A stretch of 64,000 bases of DNA from Rhodoplanes sp. (GCF_013377085.1 NZ_JACAAX010000018.1:1-64000), one strand, 5' to 3'. Shown: positions 54,684 through 64,000, counted from the first letter of the stretch. Program-made: numbers and translations. The notes: generated by a model not told the origin, from the sequence alone.

Positions 54684-55904
54684 TCAGTCGCGCGCCGTCG
54701 CCTCGGTCACGTGCACGGGGCTGGGCGTCGACCACGACGCCGTCTCCATGCCGACCTGCTTCGGCGCCACGACGGCGCCGGGCCGCACCCGCTGCAGCCC
54801 GTTGACGACGATGCGCTCGCCCTCGGCGAGGCCTTGGGTGACGACCCGCAGGCCGTCGGTCGCGGCTCCGAGCCCGACCACCCGGTAGGCCGCCTTGTTG
54901 TCGGCGCCGACGACCAGGACGAAGCGCTTGTCCTGGTCGGTGCCGACCGCCCGCTCGTTGACCAGCAGGGCCGGCTCGGCCTTGGGCTGGCCCATGCGCA
55001 ACCGCACGAACTGGCCGGGCATCAGCGTGCTCTTCGGATTGTCGAACACGGCCCGCACCCGCACCGTGCCGGTGCGGCCGTCGACCTGGTTGTCGATGAG
55101 CTGCATCCAGCCGCGCAGCGGCTCGCCGTGGGGCGTGTCCAGCAGCACCGGGATGCGGTCGACCGCGGTGTGCGGGTCGGCCGTCGTGCCGAGGCCCTTC
55201 AGGGCCCGCTGCACGGCCTGCTCGTCGGCGTTGAAGCTCGCATAGATGGGATCGATCGAGACCAGCGTGGTCAGCACCGGCGCGCCGCCGCCGGACGCCA
55301 CCAGATTGCCGACCGTGATCTCCTGGCGGCCGACCCGGCCCGACACCGGGGCGCGGACCTCGGTCCAGCCGAGATTGAGGCGCGCCGTCTGCAGGCTCGC
55401 CTCGGCCGATTTCAGGTTGGCGGCGGCCTCGCGCTCGGCATTGACGCGCTGGTCGAGGTCGCGCTGCGACACCGTGCGGTTGCCGAAGAGCTGCTGGCCG
55501 CGCTCGAGGTCGCTGGCGGCAAGCGCGACGCGGGCCTGCGCGGCGGCGACCTGCGCCTCGGCGCGGGCCACCTCGGCCGCATAGGGGGCCGGATCGATGG
55601 TGACCAACAGGTCGCCCTTGTTCACCAGGGCGCCTTCGACGAAGTGCACGTCCTGGATGGCGCCGGAGACCCGCGGCCGCACCTCGACCCGCTCGATCGC
55701 CTCCAGCCGGCCGGAGAACTCGTCGAACAGCGCCACCTCCCGCCGCTCCACCGCCGCGACCGAGACCGGCACGGCCGCCGGCGCCGCTGCGGCCGGGGTG
55801 CTGGACCGCGCCGGGGCGATGCCGAGCTGCATCACGCCGGCGGTCCCGGCCGCCAGGATCGCGACCAGCGCAGTGCCGGCGAAAATGGTACGATTGGGGG
55901 TCAT
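54684..55904 (-). CDS. RND efflux periplasmic adaptor (membrane fusion protein, MexE-like)
   Basis: A 406-aa adaptor. The N-terminal hydrophobic segment (ALVAILAAGTAGVMQLG) anchors or exports it. It continues with VEVRPRVSGAIQDVHFVEGALVNKGDLLVTIDPAPY (lipoyl-type half), a coiled-coil hairpin ~105-170, then VRAPVSGRVGRQEITVGNLV and a beta-barrel. It links the inner-membrane pump to an outer-membrane channel. It is the first gene of the pump operon, divergent from a TetR gene, with two operator-like repeats between them. Confidence 0.93.
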   Translation of the reverse strand: MTPNRTIFAGTALVAILAAGTAGVMQLGIAPARSSTPAAAAPAAVPVSVAAVERREVALFDEFSGRLEAIERVEVRPRVSGAIQDVHFVEGALVNKGDLLVTIDPAPYAAEVARAEAQVAAAQARVALAASDLERGQQLFGNRTVSQRDLDQRVNAEREAAANLKSAEASLQTARLNLGWTEVRAPVSGRVGRQEITVGNLVASGGGAPVLTTLVSIDPIYASFNADEQAVQRALKGLGTTADPHTAVDRIPVLLDTPHGEPLRGWMQLIDNQVDGRTGTVRVRAVFDNPKSTLMPGQFVRLRMGQPKAEPALLVNERAVGTDQDKRFVLVVGADNKAAYRVVGLGAATDGLRVVTQGLAEGERIVVNGLQRVRPGAVVAPKQVGMETASWSTPSPVHVTEATARD

Positions 55905-55923
55905 GTGGCGCTCCGTCGACTTA

Positions 55924-55988
55924 TTTAGTGGTCGCTACATAAAGGTCTGGACGGGCGCCGTCAAGGGACTTATATAGCGATCAGTAAA
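55924..55988. promoter_or_regulatory. paired TetR-type operator repeats between the efflux operon and its regulator
   Basis: Two 19-bp elements facing each other: the first (55924-55942) begins TTTAGTGGTCGCTA and the second, read on the minus strand (55970-55988), begins TTTACTGATCGCTA. They share 16 of 19 positions. The core TAGYGATCRSTA is itself dyad-like, as expected for a TetR dimer. One lies near the adaptor start and one near the regulator start, so bound protein could repress both directions. Confidence 0.6.
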
Positions 55989-56007
55989 AAACAAGAAGGT
56001 GATGGCC

Positions 56008-56595
56008 GTGGGACTGGGACGTCCGCGTGGATTCGACATGGACGAGGCGCTCGATCGGGCCCTGCAGGTGTTCTGGCGCCGCGGCTACGAGGGGGCCTCG
56101 GTCGCGGAGCTGACCCACGCGATCGGCATCAACCCTCCGAGCCTCTACGCCGCCTTCGGCAACAAGGAAGGCCTGTTCCGCAAGGTCTTGGAGCGCTACG
56201 TCGCGGTCCGCACCAAGTTCTGGGACGATGCGCTCGCCACGCCGTCGCCGCGCGACATGGTCGAGCGGCTGCTGCACGGCACCGCCGACTTCATGACCGA
56301 AGCCTGCAACCCGCCCGGCTGCATGCTGGTGCGCGGCACGATCGCCTGCTCCGACATGGCCCAGGACGTCCACCAGGAGCTCATCGGGCGCCGCCGCGAA
56401 GGCGAGCGGCGTCTGTGCGAGCGACTGATGAGCGCCAAGGCCGCAGGCGAGCTGCCGGACGACCTCGATCCGGCCGACTTCGCCCGCTTCGTCGCCACCG
56501 TGCTGGAAGGCATGTCGATCCACGCCGCCGGCGGCGCCAGCCGCGACGACCTTCACAAGATCGCCGCCACGGCGATGCGGGCGTGGCCCGTGTAG
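56008..56595 (+). CDS. TetR-family repressor of the divergent RND efflux operon
   Basis: A 195-aa regulator. GRPRGFDMDEALDRALQVFWRRGYEGASVAELTHAIGINPPSLYAAFGNKEGLFRKVL is the classic TetR helix-turn-helix with its lead-in. The C-terminal domain resembles the TetR_C group with NPPGCMLVRG. I favour the GTG start because AAGAAGG lies eight bases upstream; an ATG six bases earlier is too close to that site. Divergent placement and the facing 19-bp repeats make it the probable pump repressor. Confidence 0.88.
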   Translation: MGLGRPRGFDMDEALDRALQVFWRRGYEGASVAELTHAIGINPPSLYAAFGNKEGLFRKVLERYVAVRTKFWDDALATPSPRDMVERLLHGTADFMTEACNPPGCMLVRGTIACSDMAQDVHQELIGRRREGERRLCERLMSAKAAGELPDDLDPADFARFVATVLEGMSIHAAGGASRDDLHKIAATAMRAWPV

Positions 56596-56642
56596 GCGAT
56601 CCTCGAAGCCTCGTATTCCGGGCGCAGTGCCTGAGACATCCA

Positions 56643-56745
56643 GTCATTCTGGGGCGCGGGCTGTAAGCCCGCGAGCCCGGAATCCATAACCCCGGTCTGT
56701 GTTTATGGATTCCGGGCCCGCTGCTTTGCAGCGTCCCGGAATGAC
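56643..56745. repeat. paired GTCATTCTGGG/GTCATTCCGGG palindromic repeat, copy 5
   Basis: About 103 bases from GTCATTCTGGGGCGCG to CGTCCCGGAATGAC, with GGAATCCATA / TATGGATTCC inside. It lies between the converging TetR and oligoendopeptidase genes, a likely transcript end for both. Confidence 0.75.
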
Positions 56746-56772
56746 GAGGAGGTGCCTTCCGGCCCGAAGCCC

Positions 56773-58620
56773 CTACGCCGTCTCCATCGCCTCCAGCTCG
56801 TCGATCATGCTGGCGATCAGGCCGAGGCCGCCCTGCCAGAAGCCGGGGTCGCGGGCGTCGAGGCCGAACGGGGCTAAAAGCTCGGCGTGCGGCTTGGTGC
56901 CACCGGCCGCCAGCATGGCGAGATAGCGCTCGGCAAAGCCCTCGTGGGCGTTCTCGTAGACGGCGTACAGCGCGTTCACCAGGCAGTCGCCGAACGCGTA
57001 GGCGTAGACGTAGAACGGCGCGTGGACGAAGTGGCCGATATAGGCCCAGAACGCCTCGTAGCCTTCCTTCAGCTCGATCGCCGGGCCGAGGCTCTCGCTC
57101 TGCACCTTCATCCAGATCTCGCCGATCCGGTCGGTGGTCAGCTCGCCCTCGCGGCGCTCGGTGTGGATGTCGCGCTCGAACGTGTAGAAGGCGATCTGCC
57201 GCACCACCGTGTTGAGCATGTCCTCGACCTTGGAGGCCAGCATGGCGCGGCGGCGCTTCTTGTCCTCGAGGCCGGCCAGGAGCTTGCGGAAGGTCAGCAT
57301 CTCGCCGAACACGCTCGCCGTCTCGGCGAGCGTCAGCGGGGTCGGCGCCATCAGCGGGCCGTTCCTGGCGGCCAGCACCTGATGGACGCCGTGGCCGAGC
57401 TCATGGGCGAGCGTCATCACGTCGCGCGGCTTGCCCTGGTAGTTGAGCAGCACATAGGGGTGCGCCGACGGCACGGTCGGATGCGCGAAGGCGCCCGGCG
57501 CCTTGCCGGGTCGGGTCGGCGCGTCGATCCAGCGGTCGGTGAAGAAGCGCTCGGCGATCTCCGCCATCTTGGGCGAGAACTGCCCGTAGGCCGACAGCAC
57601 GGCGCCCTTCGCCTCGTCCCACGGAATCGTCGGGGTCGCGACCTTGGGCAGCGGCGCGTTGCGGTCCCAATGAGCGAGCTTTTCCTTGCCGAACCAGCGC
57701 GCCTTCAGGGCGTAGTAGCGGTGCGACAGCCGCGGATAGGCGTCGCGCACCGCCGTCACCAGCGCCTCCACCACCTCGCGTTCCACCCGGTTGGCGAGAT
57801 GGCGCGAATCCGCGATGTCGGCGAAGCCGCGCCAGCGGTCGGAGATTTCCTTGTCCTTGGCGAGCGTGTTGGTGACCAGCGTGAAGGTGCGCAGGTTCTG
57901 CTTGAACGTCTCGGCCAGCGCCTCGGCGGCCTTGCGGCGCACCGTCTCGCTCGGGTTCTGCAAGAGCGTCAGGGTCGGCTCGAGCGGCAGCAGCTTCCCC
58001 TGCACCTTGAAGCGCAGCCCGGCGATGGTCTCGTCGAACAGCCGGTTCCAGGCCGCATAGCCCGTCACCGACTTCTCGTGGAAGAGCTGCTCGACCCGGT
58101 CCTCGAGCTGATACGGCTTCTCCTTGCGCACGTCCTCGATGAACGGCCGGTAGTGGCCGAGCGCCGGATCGGCCATCGCGGCTTCGAGCAGCGCGTCGTC
58201 GATGCGGTTGAGCTCGAGCGCGAAGAACAACAGATGCGACGACGCCGCCGTGATCTGGTCCTGCACGTCACCGTAAAATTTCGCTCGCACCGGATCCGTG
58301 GTGTCGCCGGCATGGACGAGGCTCGCATAGGAGATCAGCCGGCCGAGCAGGTCGTCGAGTGCCTCCAGCTCGTGGATCGCGGCGGTGAGCGCGCGCCCCG
58401 CGTCGGGCTGCTGCGCCAAAGCGGCGAGCTTGCCCTTGAACGTCTCCTCGAAGGCGACGCAGGCCGCGCGGGCGCGGTCGAGGTCGTGCTTCACCTCGGG
58501 CGAATCGATGCCGGGATAGAGGTCGGCGAGGTTCCATTCCGGCAGCGCCCCGAGGGCGGCGGCAGGGTCCTTGCCGGAACTGGTGGCGGTGACGGCCGAG
58601 CGGGCAGGCGACGGTGACAT
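56773..58620 (-). CDS. pepF: oligoendopeptidase F (M3 metallopeptidase)
   Basis: A 615-aa cytosolic zinc peptidase. HELGHG with the downstream ETASVFGE provides the M3 zinc ligands and catalytic Glu. The N-terminal PEWNLADLYPGIDSPEV, the HDL..FEE region and FAHPTVPSAHPYVLLNYQG fit the PepF/M3 group. It degrades short peptides (about 7-17 residues). It is transcribed alone, divergent from the response-regulator gene. An upstream in-frame extension of 26 codons is unlikely. Confidence 0.92.
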   Translation of the reverse strand: MSPSPARSAVTATSSGKDPAAALGALPEWNLADLYPGIDSPEVKHDLDRARAACVAFEETFKGKLAALAQQPDAGRALTAAIHELEALDDLLGRLISYASLVHAGDTTDPVRAKFYGDVQDQITAASSHLLFFALELNRIDDALLEAAMADPALGHYRPFIEDVRKEKPYQLEDRVEQLFHEKSVTGYAAWNRLFDETIAGLRFKVQGKLLPLEPTLTLLQNPSETVRRKAAEALAETFKQNLRTFTLVTNTLAKDKEISDRWRGFADIADSRHLANRVEREVVEALVTAVRDAYPRLSHRYYALKARWFGKEKLAHWDRNAPLPKVATPTIPWDEAKGAVLSAYGQFSPKMAEIAERFFTDRWIDAPTRPGKAPGAFAHPTVPSAHPYVLLNYQGKPRDVMTLAHELGHGVHQVLAARNGPLMAPTPLTLAETASVFGEMLTFRKLLAGLEDKKRRRAMLASKVEDMLNTVVRQIAFYTFERDIHTERREGELTTDRIGEIWMKVQSESLGPAIELKEGYEAFWAYIGHFVHAPFYVYAYAFGDCLVNALYAVYENAHEGFAERYLAMLAAGGTKPHAELLAPFGLDARDPGFWQGGLGLIASMIDELEAMETA

Positions 58621-58786
58621 GGCGGCGGTGATCCGGACCTGTGAAGCGAATGCCTGTGAAGCGTACCGGTCGTATCCGGTGTCGAGGTGGCAAAGCAATG
58701 GCGGTGCCGGGCGGCGCCCATCCTCCAGGAGTATCCGGTCGGGCCGATGCGGCCGGTTAGGCCGACGTTAAGCCCGTTCCCCGACA

Positions 58787-60337
58787 ATGACCCAAATCGA
58801 GACAACCCACGCAAGGCCGGTCGCCACCATGGCGGAGCGCGTTCTCATCGTCGACGACGACCCGGTGCAGCGGCGGCTGCTCGAGGCGATGGTCGGCAAG
58901 CTCGGCTTCGAGGCCGTGACGGCGTCGGGCGGCGACGCCGCCATGGCGCTGCTGAGCGACCCGAACGCGCCGGCCGTCGACGCCGTGGTGCTCGACCTGG
59001 TGATGCCCGACCTCGATGGGCTCGGCGTGCTCGCCGCGCTGCGCGAGGCCGGCCAGTCGGTCCCGGTGATCGTCCAGACCGCCCATGGCGGCATCGACAC
59101 CGTGGTCTCGGCCATGCGGGCCGGCGCGGTCGATTTCGTGGTCAAGCCCGTGGGGCCCGAGCGGCTCTTGGTGTCGCTGCGCAACGCGCTCGCCGCCCGG
59201 GCGCTGGAAGGCGAGCTGTCGCGCATCAAGCGCAGCCGCACCGGCACCCTGACGTTCAAGGACATCGTCACCCGCAGCCCGAGGATGCGCGCCGTGCTGC
59301 GCGCCGCCGAGAAAGCGGCCGGCTCGACGATTCCCGTGCTGGTCGGCGGCGAATCGGGGGTCGGCAAGGAGCTGGTCGCCCGCGCCGTCCACGGCTCCGG
59401 CGAGCGGCGGGCGAGGCCCTTCGTGGCCGTGAACTGCGGCGCCATGCCCGAGACGCTGGTCGAGTCGATCCTGTTCGGCCACGAGAAGGGAGCGTTCACG
59501 GGCGCTTCGGACCGCCATGTCGGGAAATTCGTCGAGGCGTCGGGCGGCACGCTGTTTCTCGACGAGGTCGGCGAACTGCCCGCCTCCGCCCAGGTCAAGC
59601 TCTTGCGCGCCGTGCAGGAGGGCGAGGTCGAGCCGGTCGGCGGCCGCAGGCCCGTCAAGGTCGACGTGCGGCTGATCTCGGCCACCAACCGGGATCTCAT
59701 CGCCGACGTCGCCGCCGGGCGCTTCCGCGAGGATCTGTTCTACCGGCTGCACGTCTTCCCGATCACCATCCCGCCGCTGCGCGAGCGCCCTGAGGACATT
59801 CCGGACCTGGTCCGCCACTTTCTGCTGCGCTTCGCGGCCGAGGAAGGGCGGCGGGTGCGGCGGGTCTCGGCCGAGGCGGTGGCACTGCTGTCGCGCTTCT
59901 CCTGGCCCGGCAATGTCCGCCAGCTCGAGAACGCGGTGTTCCGCGCCGTGGTGCTGGCCGACGGCGACGAGCTCGGACCCGGCGAGTTCCCGCAGATCGC
60001 CGGAGCGGCTGTCGCGGCGCCTCCTCTCGTCGACACAGGCGAGTTTGCCACGAATCTGCCGCAGACCTTGCCGGTCGAGGCCGCGCCCGTATCGCTCGAC
60101 GATACGGTTCAGTCCTCCGCCGGCCTGCTGGCGCTCCTCGACGACGATGGCGAGGTGCGGTCGCTGGACGCTATCGAGGCCGCGGCGATCCGCTTCGCGA
60201 TCGTCCATTACGGCGGACAAATGTCTGAGGTCGCACGGAAATTGAAGATCGGTCGGTCGACTTTGTATCGCAAGTTGGAAGGCCTCGGGCTGGCCGACGC
60301 CGACGAGGCGCTCGAGCCCGACGTGGCCGTCCGGTGA
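58787..60337 (+). CDS. NtrC-family sigma-54-dependent response regulator
   Basis: A 516-aa two-component regulator. Receiver domain ~18-130 with RVLIVDDDP and the phospho-acceptor Asp in [14 protein letters not shown]+ domain ~165-400 with GESGVGKE (Walker A), [12 protein letters not shown] (sigma-54 contact loop) and [10 protein letters not shown]. The C-terminal Fis-type helix-turn-helix ends in [24 protein letters not shown]. No histidine kinase is adjacent, so it is an orphan here. It activates sigma-54 promoters when phosphorylated. The start is uncertain: an ATG 14 codons later ([11 protein letters not shown]) also fits the family. Confidence 0.92.
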   Translation: MTQIETTHARPVATMAERVLIVDDDPVQRRLLEAMVGKLGFEAVTASGGDAAMALLSDPNAPAVDAVVLDLVMPDLDGLGVLAALREAGQSVPVIVQTAHGGIDTVVSAMRAGAVDFVVKPVGPERLLVSLRNALAARALEGELSRIKRSRTGTLTFKDIVTRSPRMRAVLRAAEKAAGSTIPVLVGGESGVGKELVARAVHGSGERRARPFVAVNCGAMPETLVESILFGHEKGAFTGASDRHVGKFVEASGGTLFLDEVGELPASAQVKLLRAVQEGEVEPVGGRRPVKVDVRLISATNRDLIADVAAGRFREDLFYRLHVFPITIPPLRERPEDIPDLVRHFLLRFAAEEGRRVRRVSAEAVALLSRFSWPGNVRQLENAVFRAVVLADGDELGPGEFPQIAGAAVAAPPLVDTGEFATNLPQTLPVEAAPVSLDDTVQSSAGLLALLDDDGEVRSLDAIEAAAIRFAIVHYGGQMSEVARKLKIGRSTLYRKLEGLGLADADEALEPDVAVR

Positions 60338-60606
60338 CAGGCGTTCCGAAAAGAGCCGCAATAGACGCGAAAAGAAGAGCTTGCGCGGCGGCGGCTGCGC
60401 TAGGTTGAGGGCCTGATGCTGCGGTCGAGCGTTGTCGGAACGGCGCCCGCCGCGGCTGCATCGGTGCTTTCGGGCCGATGCGAGACTTGGTTGCCGGTTC
60501 CGGGTCCGAGTTTTTTGGTCCGACGGTCGTGGTTGCGAGGATGAACGGTTCGCATCGACGGCTCGACTGACGTGGTGCTGACGTTTGCCCTGGGAGGACA
60601 TCGCCT

Positions 60607-62640
60607 ATGCGCTTCGATCGTCTGCTCGCCGGAACGGCCCTTGCGCTCGTTCTCGCCATCGGCACCGCCCAGGCCCAATCGGTCCCGTCGCAACCTGCAC
60701 CCGATACATCGTCGCTCGATACCGCCGTGCCCGCGACCGAGCCGGCGCCCCTGGTGGTGACCCCGACCGACATCGCCCCGGCCGCTGCCGAGACGAAGTC
60801 CGAGACCAAGGCCGACGCGGCCCCGAGCGCGCCTGCGGCGCCGCCGACCGCCGTCACCGAATCGAACCCCGACCGTTCGCCCGAGCCTGCGGCCACACCG
60901 GCCGAGACCGCGGCCGTGCCGCCGACCCCGGCCGCCACCACCGTGGTGACGCCGGCCGACACCGCGCCGCCCAAGGCCGCCGCCGCTCCGGCGGGTGAGC
61001 CGGCCGCGACCGGCTCGATCCCGGTCGTCCCGCTCGCCAAGGTGGTCACGGTCGACCAGCAGGTCGGCGAGAAGCTCGCCGATCTCATCGGCCGCAAGAC
61101 CGACCGGCGCTTCGACGCCAAGGTGCGGACCTCGCTCGAGACCTTCTATGGCGGACGCAGCTATGCGCCGGTGTGGACCGACAACGGCGCCGTCAACGAG
61201 CGCGGTCGCGCCGTGACGGCACAGCTCCGCGCCGTGGCCGACGACGGTCTCGATCCCGACGATTATGCGGTGCCGCAGCTCAAGGCCGATGCGAGCCCGG
61301 ACGAGATCGCCGACTTCGAGCTCAAGCTCGATGCCACGCTGCTCGCCTATGCGCGCCACGCCGCGGTCGGCCGTGTGCACTGGTCGCGGGTCTCCGGCGA
61401 CATCGTCTACTACCAGACGGCCCCCGAGGCCGCCGAGGTGCTCGGCAAGCTCGCCTCGGCGAGCGACGCGCGCGCCGCGCTCGACAGCTACATGCCGCAG
61501 CATCCGGCCTACAAGGCCCTGAAGGCGAAGCTCGCCGAGGTGCGCGGCCTGTCCGGTGAGGGCGCCGCCAAGCGGATCGGCTACGGCCCGGCCCTCAAGG
61601 TCGGCATGGAGGACGAACGGGTCCCCGATCTGCGCGAAAAGCTCGGCGTCGCCGGCACCGGCACCACCTACGACAAGCCGCTCGGCGACGCCGTCAAGGC
61701 GCTCCAGAAGCAGAAGGGCCTGAAGCAGACCGGCACGTTCGACACCGCCACCATCGACGCCATGAACGGCCCGCGCAACGAGCGCACCGCCGACATCATC
61801 GCGGCCAATCTCGAGCGCTGGCGCTGGGTCGCGCACGACCTCGGCAAGTCGCACGTGGTCGTCAACATCCCGGAATACATGCTGCGGGTCTACAACAACG
61901 GCGCGACCGTGTGGACGACCCGGGTCGTCGTCGGCAAGCCGGGCAACCACGCGACGCCGCTGCTGTCGGAGACGATGAAGTACATCACCGTCAACCCGAC
62001 CTGGAACGTGCCGCCGTCGATCGTCTATGGCGAGTATCTGCCGGCCCTGCAGCAGGATCCGACCGTGCTGTCGCGCATGGGGCTCAACGTGTCGCGCAAT
62101 CCCGACGGATCGGTGCACATCTCGCAGCCGCCCGGCGCCGGCAATGCGCTCGGCCGCATCCGCTTCAACTTCCCCAACAAGTTCCTGGTCTACCAGCACG
62201 ACACGCCGGACAAGCACCTGTTCGCCCACGACAAGCGGGCCTACAGCCACGGCTGCATGCGGGTGAAGGATCCGGACAAATACGCCGAGGTGCTGCTCGG
62301 GCTGACGCTGCCGCACGAGCGCTACACGGCGGAGCGCATCCGCGCCATGTACGGCTCGGGCGAGCGGGACATCAGGTTCCCCAACCCGATCCCGGTGCAC
62401 CTGACCTACCAGACCGCCTCGGTCGACGAGACCGGCAAGCTGGTCATCCGCGAGGACATCTACGGCCGCGACAGCCGCACCATCGCGGCGCTGAAGAGCG
62501 ACGAGCGGAAATATGCCGAGACGCCGGTCGAGCCGCGGCGCGAGGCCTCGTCGGCGGGCGCGGTGCGGCGCCAGGCCGTGCGCCTGCCGCAGGAGCAGCC
62601 GCGCTCCAGCGGCTTCCCGCTGTTCAACCTGTTCCGCTGA
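60607..62640 (+). CDS. L,D-transpeptidase of the YcbB (LdtD)-like type
   Basis: A 677-aa exported enzyme. Signal peptide ends at about AQAQS, then a Pro/Ala/Thr-rich spacer to ~150. A YcbB-like scaffold region follows, with the peptidoglycan-binding-type segment YDKPLGDAVKALQKQKGLKQTGTFD (~355-380). The catalytic YkuD domain covers ~430-600 with HDKRAYSHGCMRVKDP, holding the active-site Cys (SHGCMRV). It makes 3-3 cross-links in peptidoglycan. The ATG is preceded by GGGAGGACATCGCCT. The last ~60 residues form a basic, low-complexity tail. A DUF882 peptidase-like gene lies downstream. Confidence 0.92.
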   Translation: MRFDRLLAGTALALVLAIGTAQAQSVPSQPAPDTSSLDTAVPATEPAPLVVTPTDIAPAAAETKSETKADAAPSAPAAPPTAVTESNPDRSPEPAATPAETAAVPPTPAATTVVTPADTAPPKAAAAPAGEPAATGSIPVVPLAKVVTVDQQVGEKLADLIGRKTDRRFDAKVRTSLETFYGGRSYAPVWTDNGAVNERGRAVTAQLRAVADDGLDPDDYAVPQLKADASPDEIADFELKLDATLLAYARHAAVGRVHWSRVSGDIVYYQTAPEAAEVLGKLASASDARAALDSYMPQHPAYKALKAKLAEVRGLSGEGAAKRIGYGPALKVGMEDERVPDLREKLGVAGTGTTYDKPLGDAVKALQKQKGLKQTGTFDTATIDAMNGPRNERTADIIAANLERWRWVAHDLGKSHVVVNIPEYMLRVYNNGATVWTTRVVVGKPGNHATPLLSETMKYITVNPTWNVPPSIVYGEYLPALQQDPTVLSRMGLNVSRNPDGSVHISQPPGAGNALGRIRFNFPNKFLVYQHDTPDKHLFAHDKRAYSHGCMRVKDPDKYAEVLLGLTLPHERYTAERIRAMYGSGERDIRFPNPIPVHLTYQTASVDETGKLVIREDIYGRDSRTIAALKSDERKYAETPVEPRREASSAGAVRRQAVRLPQEQPRSSGFPLFNLFR

Positions 62641-63096
62641 GCTTTTCCCGGGACGTTTCGCCCGCGGTGTTGCGATGAGCGTCGATGGTGGCCGGGCGTC
62701 GTCCCGGCCGCTGTCGTTTTGGCCGGCGCGGTGCAGCGCGGCCAATTAAGCAAGTATTGCGCCATGTATGGAGTGTGACTCGTTCACTTCGACTCCCGAA
62801 TTCCGGCACCTCCGAGGCAGCCTCGAAATGCGCTCGGTCCTCCGGTAAAATACTAGTCGGATCAAAATCTTCTGGCGGCGTGTCGCAGCGGCGACAGGCG
62901 GCTTGTTTTCGCCATACTCACGGTTTAGTGAATAACTCGTGATGGGGGAGAGGGTGGCAGCGACGCTGCGGTTACCGATCCCATAAGGACGAATGAGCCC
63001 CGTCGACGGATTGTGCACGGGGGTGCGATCCGGCGACACGCTCCGCGGACACTGTTCGCGGGGACGTTGGAGCTATGTCTGAATGAGAGATCGAAC
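62641..63096. other. intergenic region upstream of the DUF882 gene
   Basis: About 455 bases without a credible gene. It is noticeably less GC-rich than the rest (CCAATTAAGCAAGTATT, TAAAATACTAGTCGG, GTTTAGTGAATAACTCG). It presumably holds the promoter of the DUF882 gene. I could not place -35/-10 boxes with confidence. Confidence 0.45.
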
Positions 63097-64000
63097 GTGG
63101 CACTGAGCAACGTCAGCCACGATTCGGCGACCGGCGCGGTTCTGCGTGCCGGTCGCCGAGTCGGCCTCGCCGCCCTGGTGCTCTGCTTCGGCTGCGACGG
63201 TCTGCAGACCGCGGCGGCCAACGGCGACACCCGCACCATCACGTTCCACCATCAGCACACCGGCGAAGCCCTCACCATCACGTACAAGCGTGATGGCCGC
63301 TACGACGACGAGGCGCTCAAGAAGATCAACTGGGAGCTGCGCGACTGGCGCCGCAACGAGGCGGTCAGGATGGACCCCCAGGTGATCGATGCCGTGTGGG
63401 AGCTCTATCGGGCCGTCGACGGCAAGGACGGCGTCGAGATCATCTGCGGCTATCGCGCCCCGGCGACGAATTCAATGCTGCGTGCCCGCTCGGGCGGCGT
63501 CGCCCAGCACAGCCAGCACATGCTCGGCAAGGCGATCGACCTCAAGGTCCGCAACGTTTCGCTCGACCGGCAGCGCGAGGCGGCGATGCGGCTGCAGCGC
63601 GGCGGCGTCGGCTACTATCCGGGCTCGCAGTTCATCCATGTGGACGTCGCCGGCGTGCGCCACTGGCCACGCATGACCTACGACCAGCTCGCGCGTGTCT
63701 TCCCGAACGGCCGTACCGTTCACGTTCCGTCGAACGGCAAGCCGCTGCCTGGCTATCAGCTCGCGCTGGCCGACCTGCAGAAGCACGGCAGCGCGCCGTC
63801 GCTCGCCTCGCTCGAGGCGGCGCGTGCCGCCGGCGTCGACACGGCGGCGCCGGCCAGGCCAGGCCGCAACCTGCTCGCCGCGCTGTTCGGCGGCGGCAAG
63901 GATCCGGAAGAGGACGAGGACGCGACCCGCGCGACCGCGGCCCTGCCGGCCGCCTCGCCCAAGCCGGCGGACGGCCCGCGTGCCACGCGCCTCCAGACCG
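63097..64000 (+). CDS. DUF882 (YcbK-like, peptidase M15-type) exported protein, cut by the window end
   Basis: At least 301 codons, with no stop before the window ends. GTG start with GAGAGA six bases upstream. Residues ~17-45 form a signal (AGRRVGLAALVLCFG). Then comes the DUF882 domain, with TITFHHQHTGEALTITYKRDG, DWRRNE and GYRAPATNSML. The zinc-ligand motifs of M15-type peptidases follow: SQHMLGKAIDLKV (S-x-H-x-x-G-x-A-x-D) and IHVDVAG. It would cleave or bind peptidoglycan peptides in the periplasm. The C-terminal part seen is Ala/Pro-rich. Its position behind the L,D-transpeptidase gene fits a cell-wall role. Confidence 0.87.
   Translation, partial: MALSNVSHDSATGAVLRAGRRVGLAALVLCFGCDGLQTAAANGDTRTITFHHQHTGEALTITYKRDGRYDDEALKKINWELRDWRRNEAVRMDPQVIDAVWELYRAVDGKDGVEIICGYRAPATNSMLRARSGGVAQHSQHMLGKAIDLKVRNVSLDRQREAAMRLQRGGVGYYPGSQFIHVDVAGVRHWPRMTYDQLARVFPNGRTVHVPSNGKPLPGYQLALADLQKHGSAPSLASLEAARAAGVDTAAPARPGRNLLAALFGGGKDPEEDEDATRATAALPAASPKPADGPRATRLQT

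Noticed and set aside
60400-62745. A 781-codon minus-strand open frame opposite the L,D-transpeptidase gene
   Set aside because: It is antisense to a gene with signal peptide and SHGCMRV motif, and its own product has no recognisable domain.

Overview
The window is high-GC DNA (roughly 65-70 % by eye), densely coding, with many ATGA/GTGA stop-start overlaps. It carries two Bug-type solute-binding proteins, a Liv ABC cassette, a Cox-type molybdenum hydroxylase, DUF1254, DUF882 and DUF2478 proteins, an L,D-transpeptidase, and paired GTCATTCCGGG palindromic repeats. Together these suggest an alphaproteobacterium of the Hyphomicrobiales (Bradyrhizobium/Rhodopseudomonas/Rhodoplanes-like). This is an inference from gene content; no rRNA or other marker lies in the window.

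Layout. 0-4.1 kb: a two-gene operon resembling ATP-citrate lyase, with a strongly divergent large subunit. 4.3-10.7 kb: a Bug binding protein, an SDR oxidoreductase, a GH63/MGH1-like glycosidase coupled to a small exported coiled-coil protein, and an alpha/beta hydrolase. 10.9-27.4 kb: two divergent gene sets around a GntR regulator. The minus arm runs small ORF - pxpC - gntR - CoxL/CoxM/CoxS-CoxG-like hydroxylase - Bug protein. The plus arm runs pxpA - CoA-transferase A/B - LLM flavin oxidoreductase - LivKHMGF. I read this as one uptake and catabolism island, possibly for an N-heterocycle or lactam. 27.5-31.6 kb: a phosphoesterase, a protein kinase fused to a UspA domain, and an MHS-type MFS transporter.

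32.1-38.7 kb is a molybdenum-homeostasis locus: YqeB-like protein, ModE-like DNA-binding protein, stand-alone MOP-domain protein, ModD, Mop, a NitT/TauT-type ABC transporter and a DUF2478 protein. Four copies of a 22-bp element (7-bp arms, 8-bp spacer) lie upstream of its transcription units. Their geometry matches ModE operators, so they probably define a local regulon. The transporter permease has one of the palindromic repeats built in frame into its N-terminus.

38.8-42.5 kb: a surface-glycan operon (GT2, methyltransferase, GtrA, GT4), followed by an IS630 remnant. 43.5-51.1 kb: a DUF1254 protein, a GT-C-like membrane protein, a TetR regulator, an ABC1 kinase, a PhaC-like hydrolase and a small conserved-looking ORF. 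51.3-56.6 kb: an RND efflux pump with a divergent TetR regulator and paired operator-like repeats. 56.8-64.0 kb: oligoendopeptidase F, an NtrC-type response regulator, an L,D-transpeptidase, and a DUF882 (YcbK-like) protein cut by the window end.
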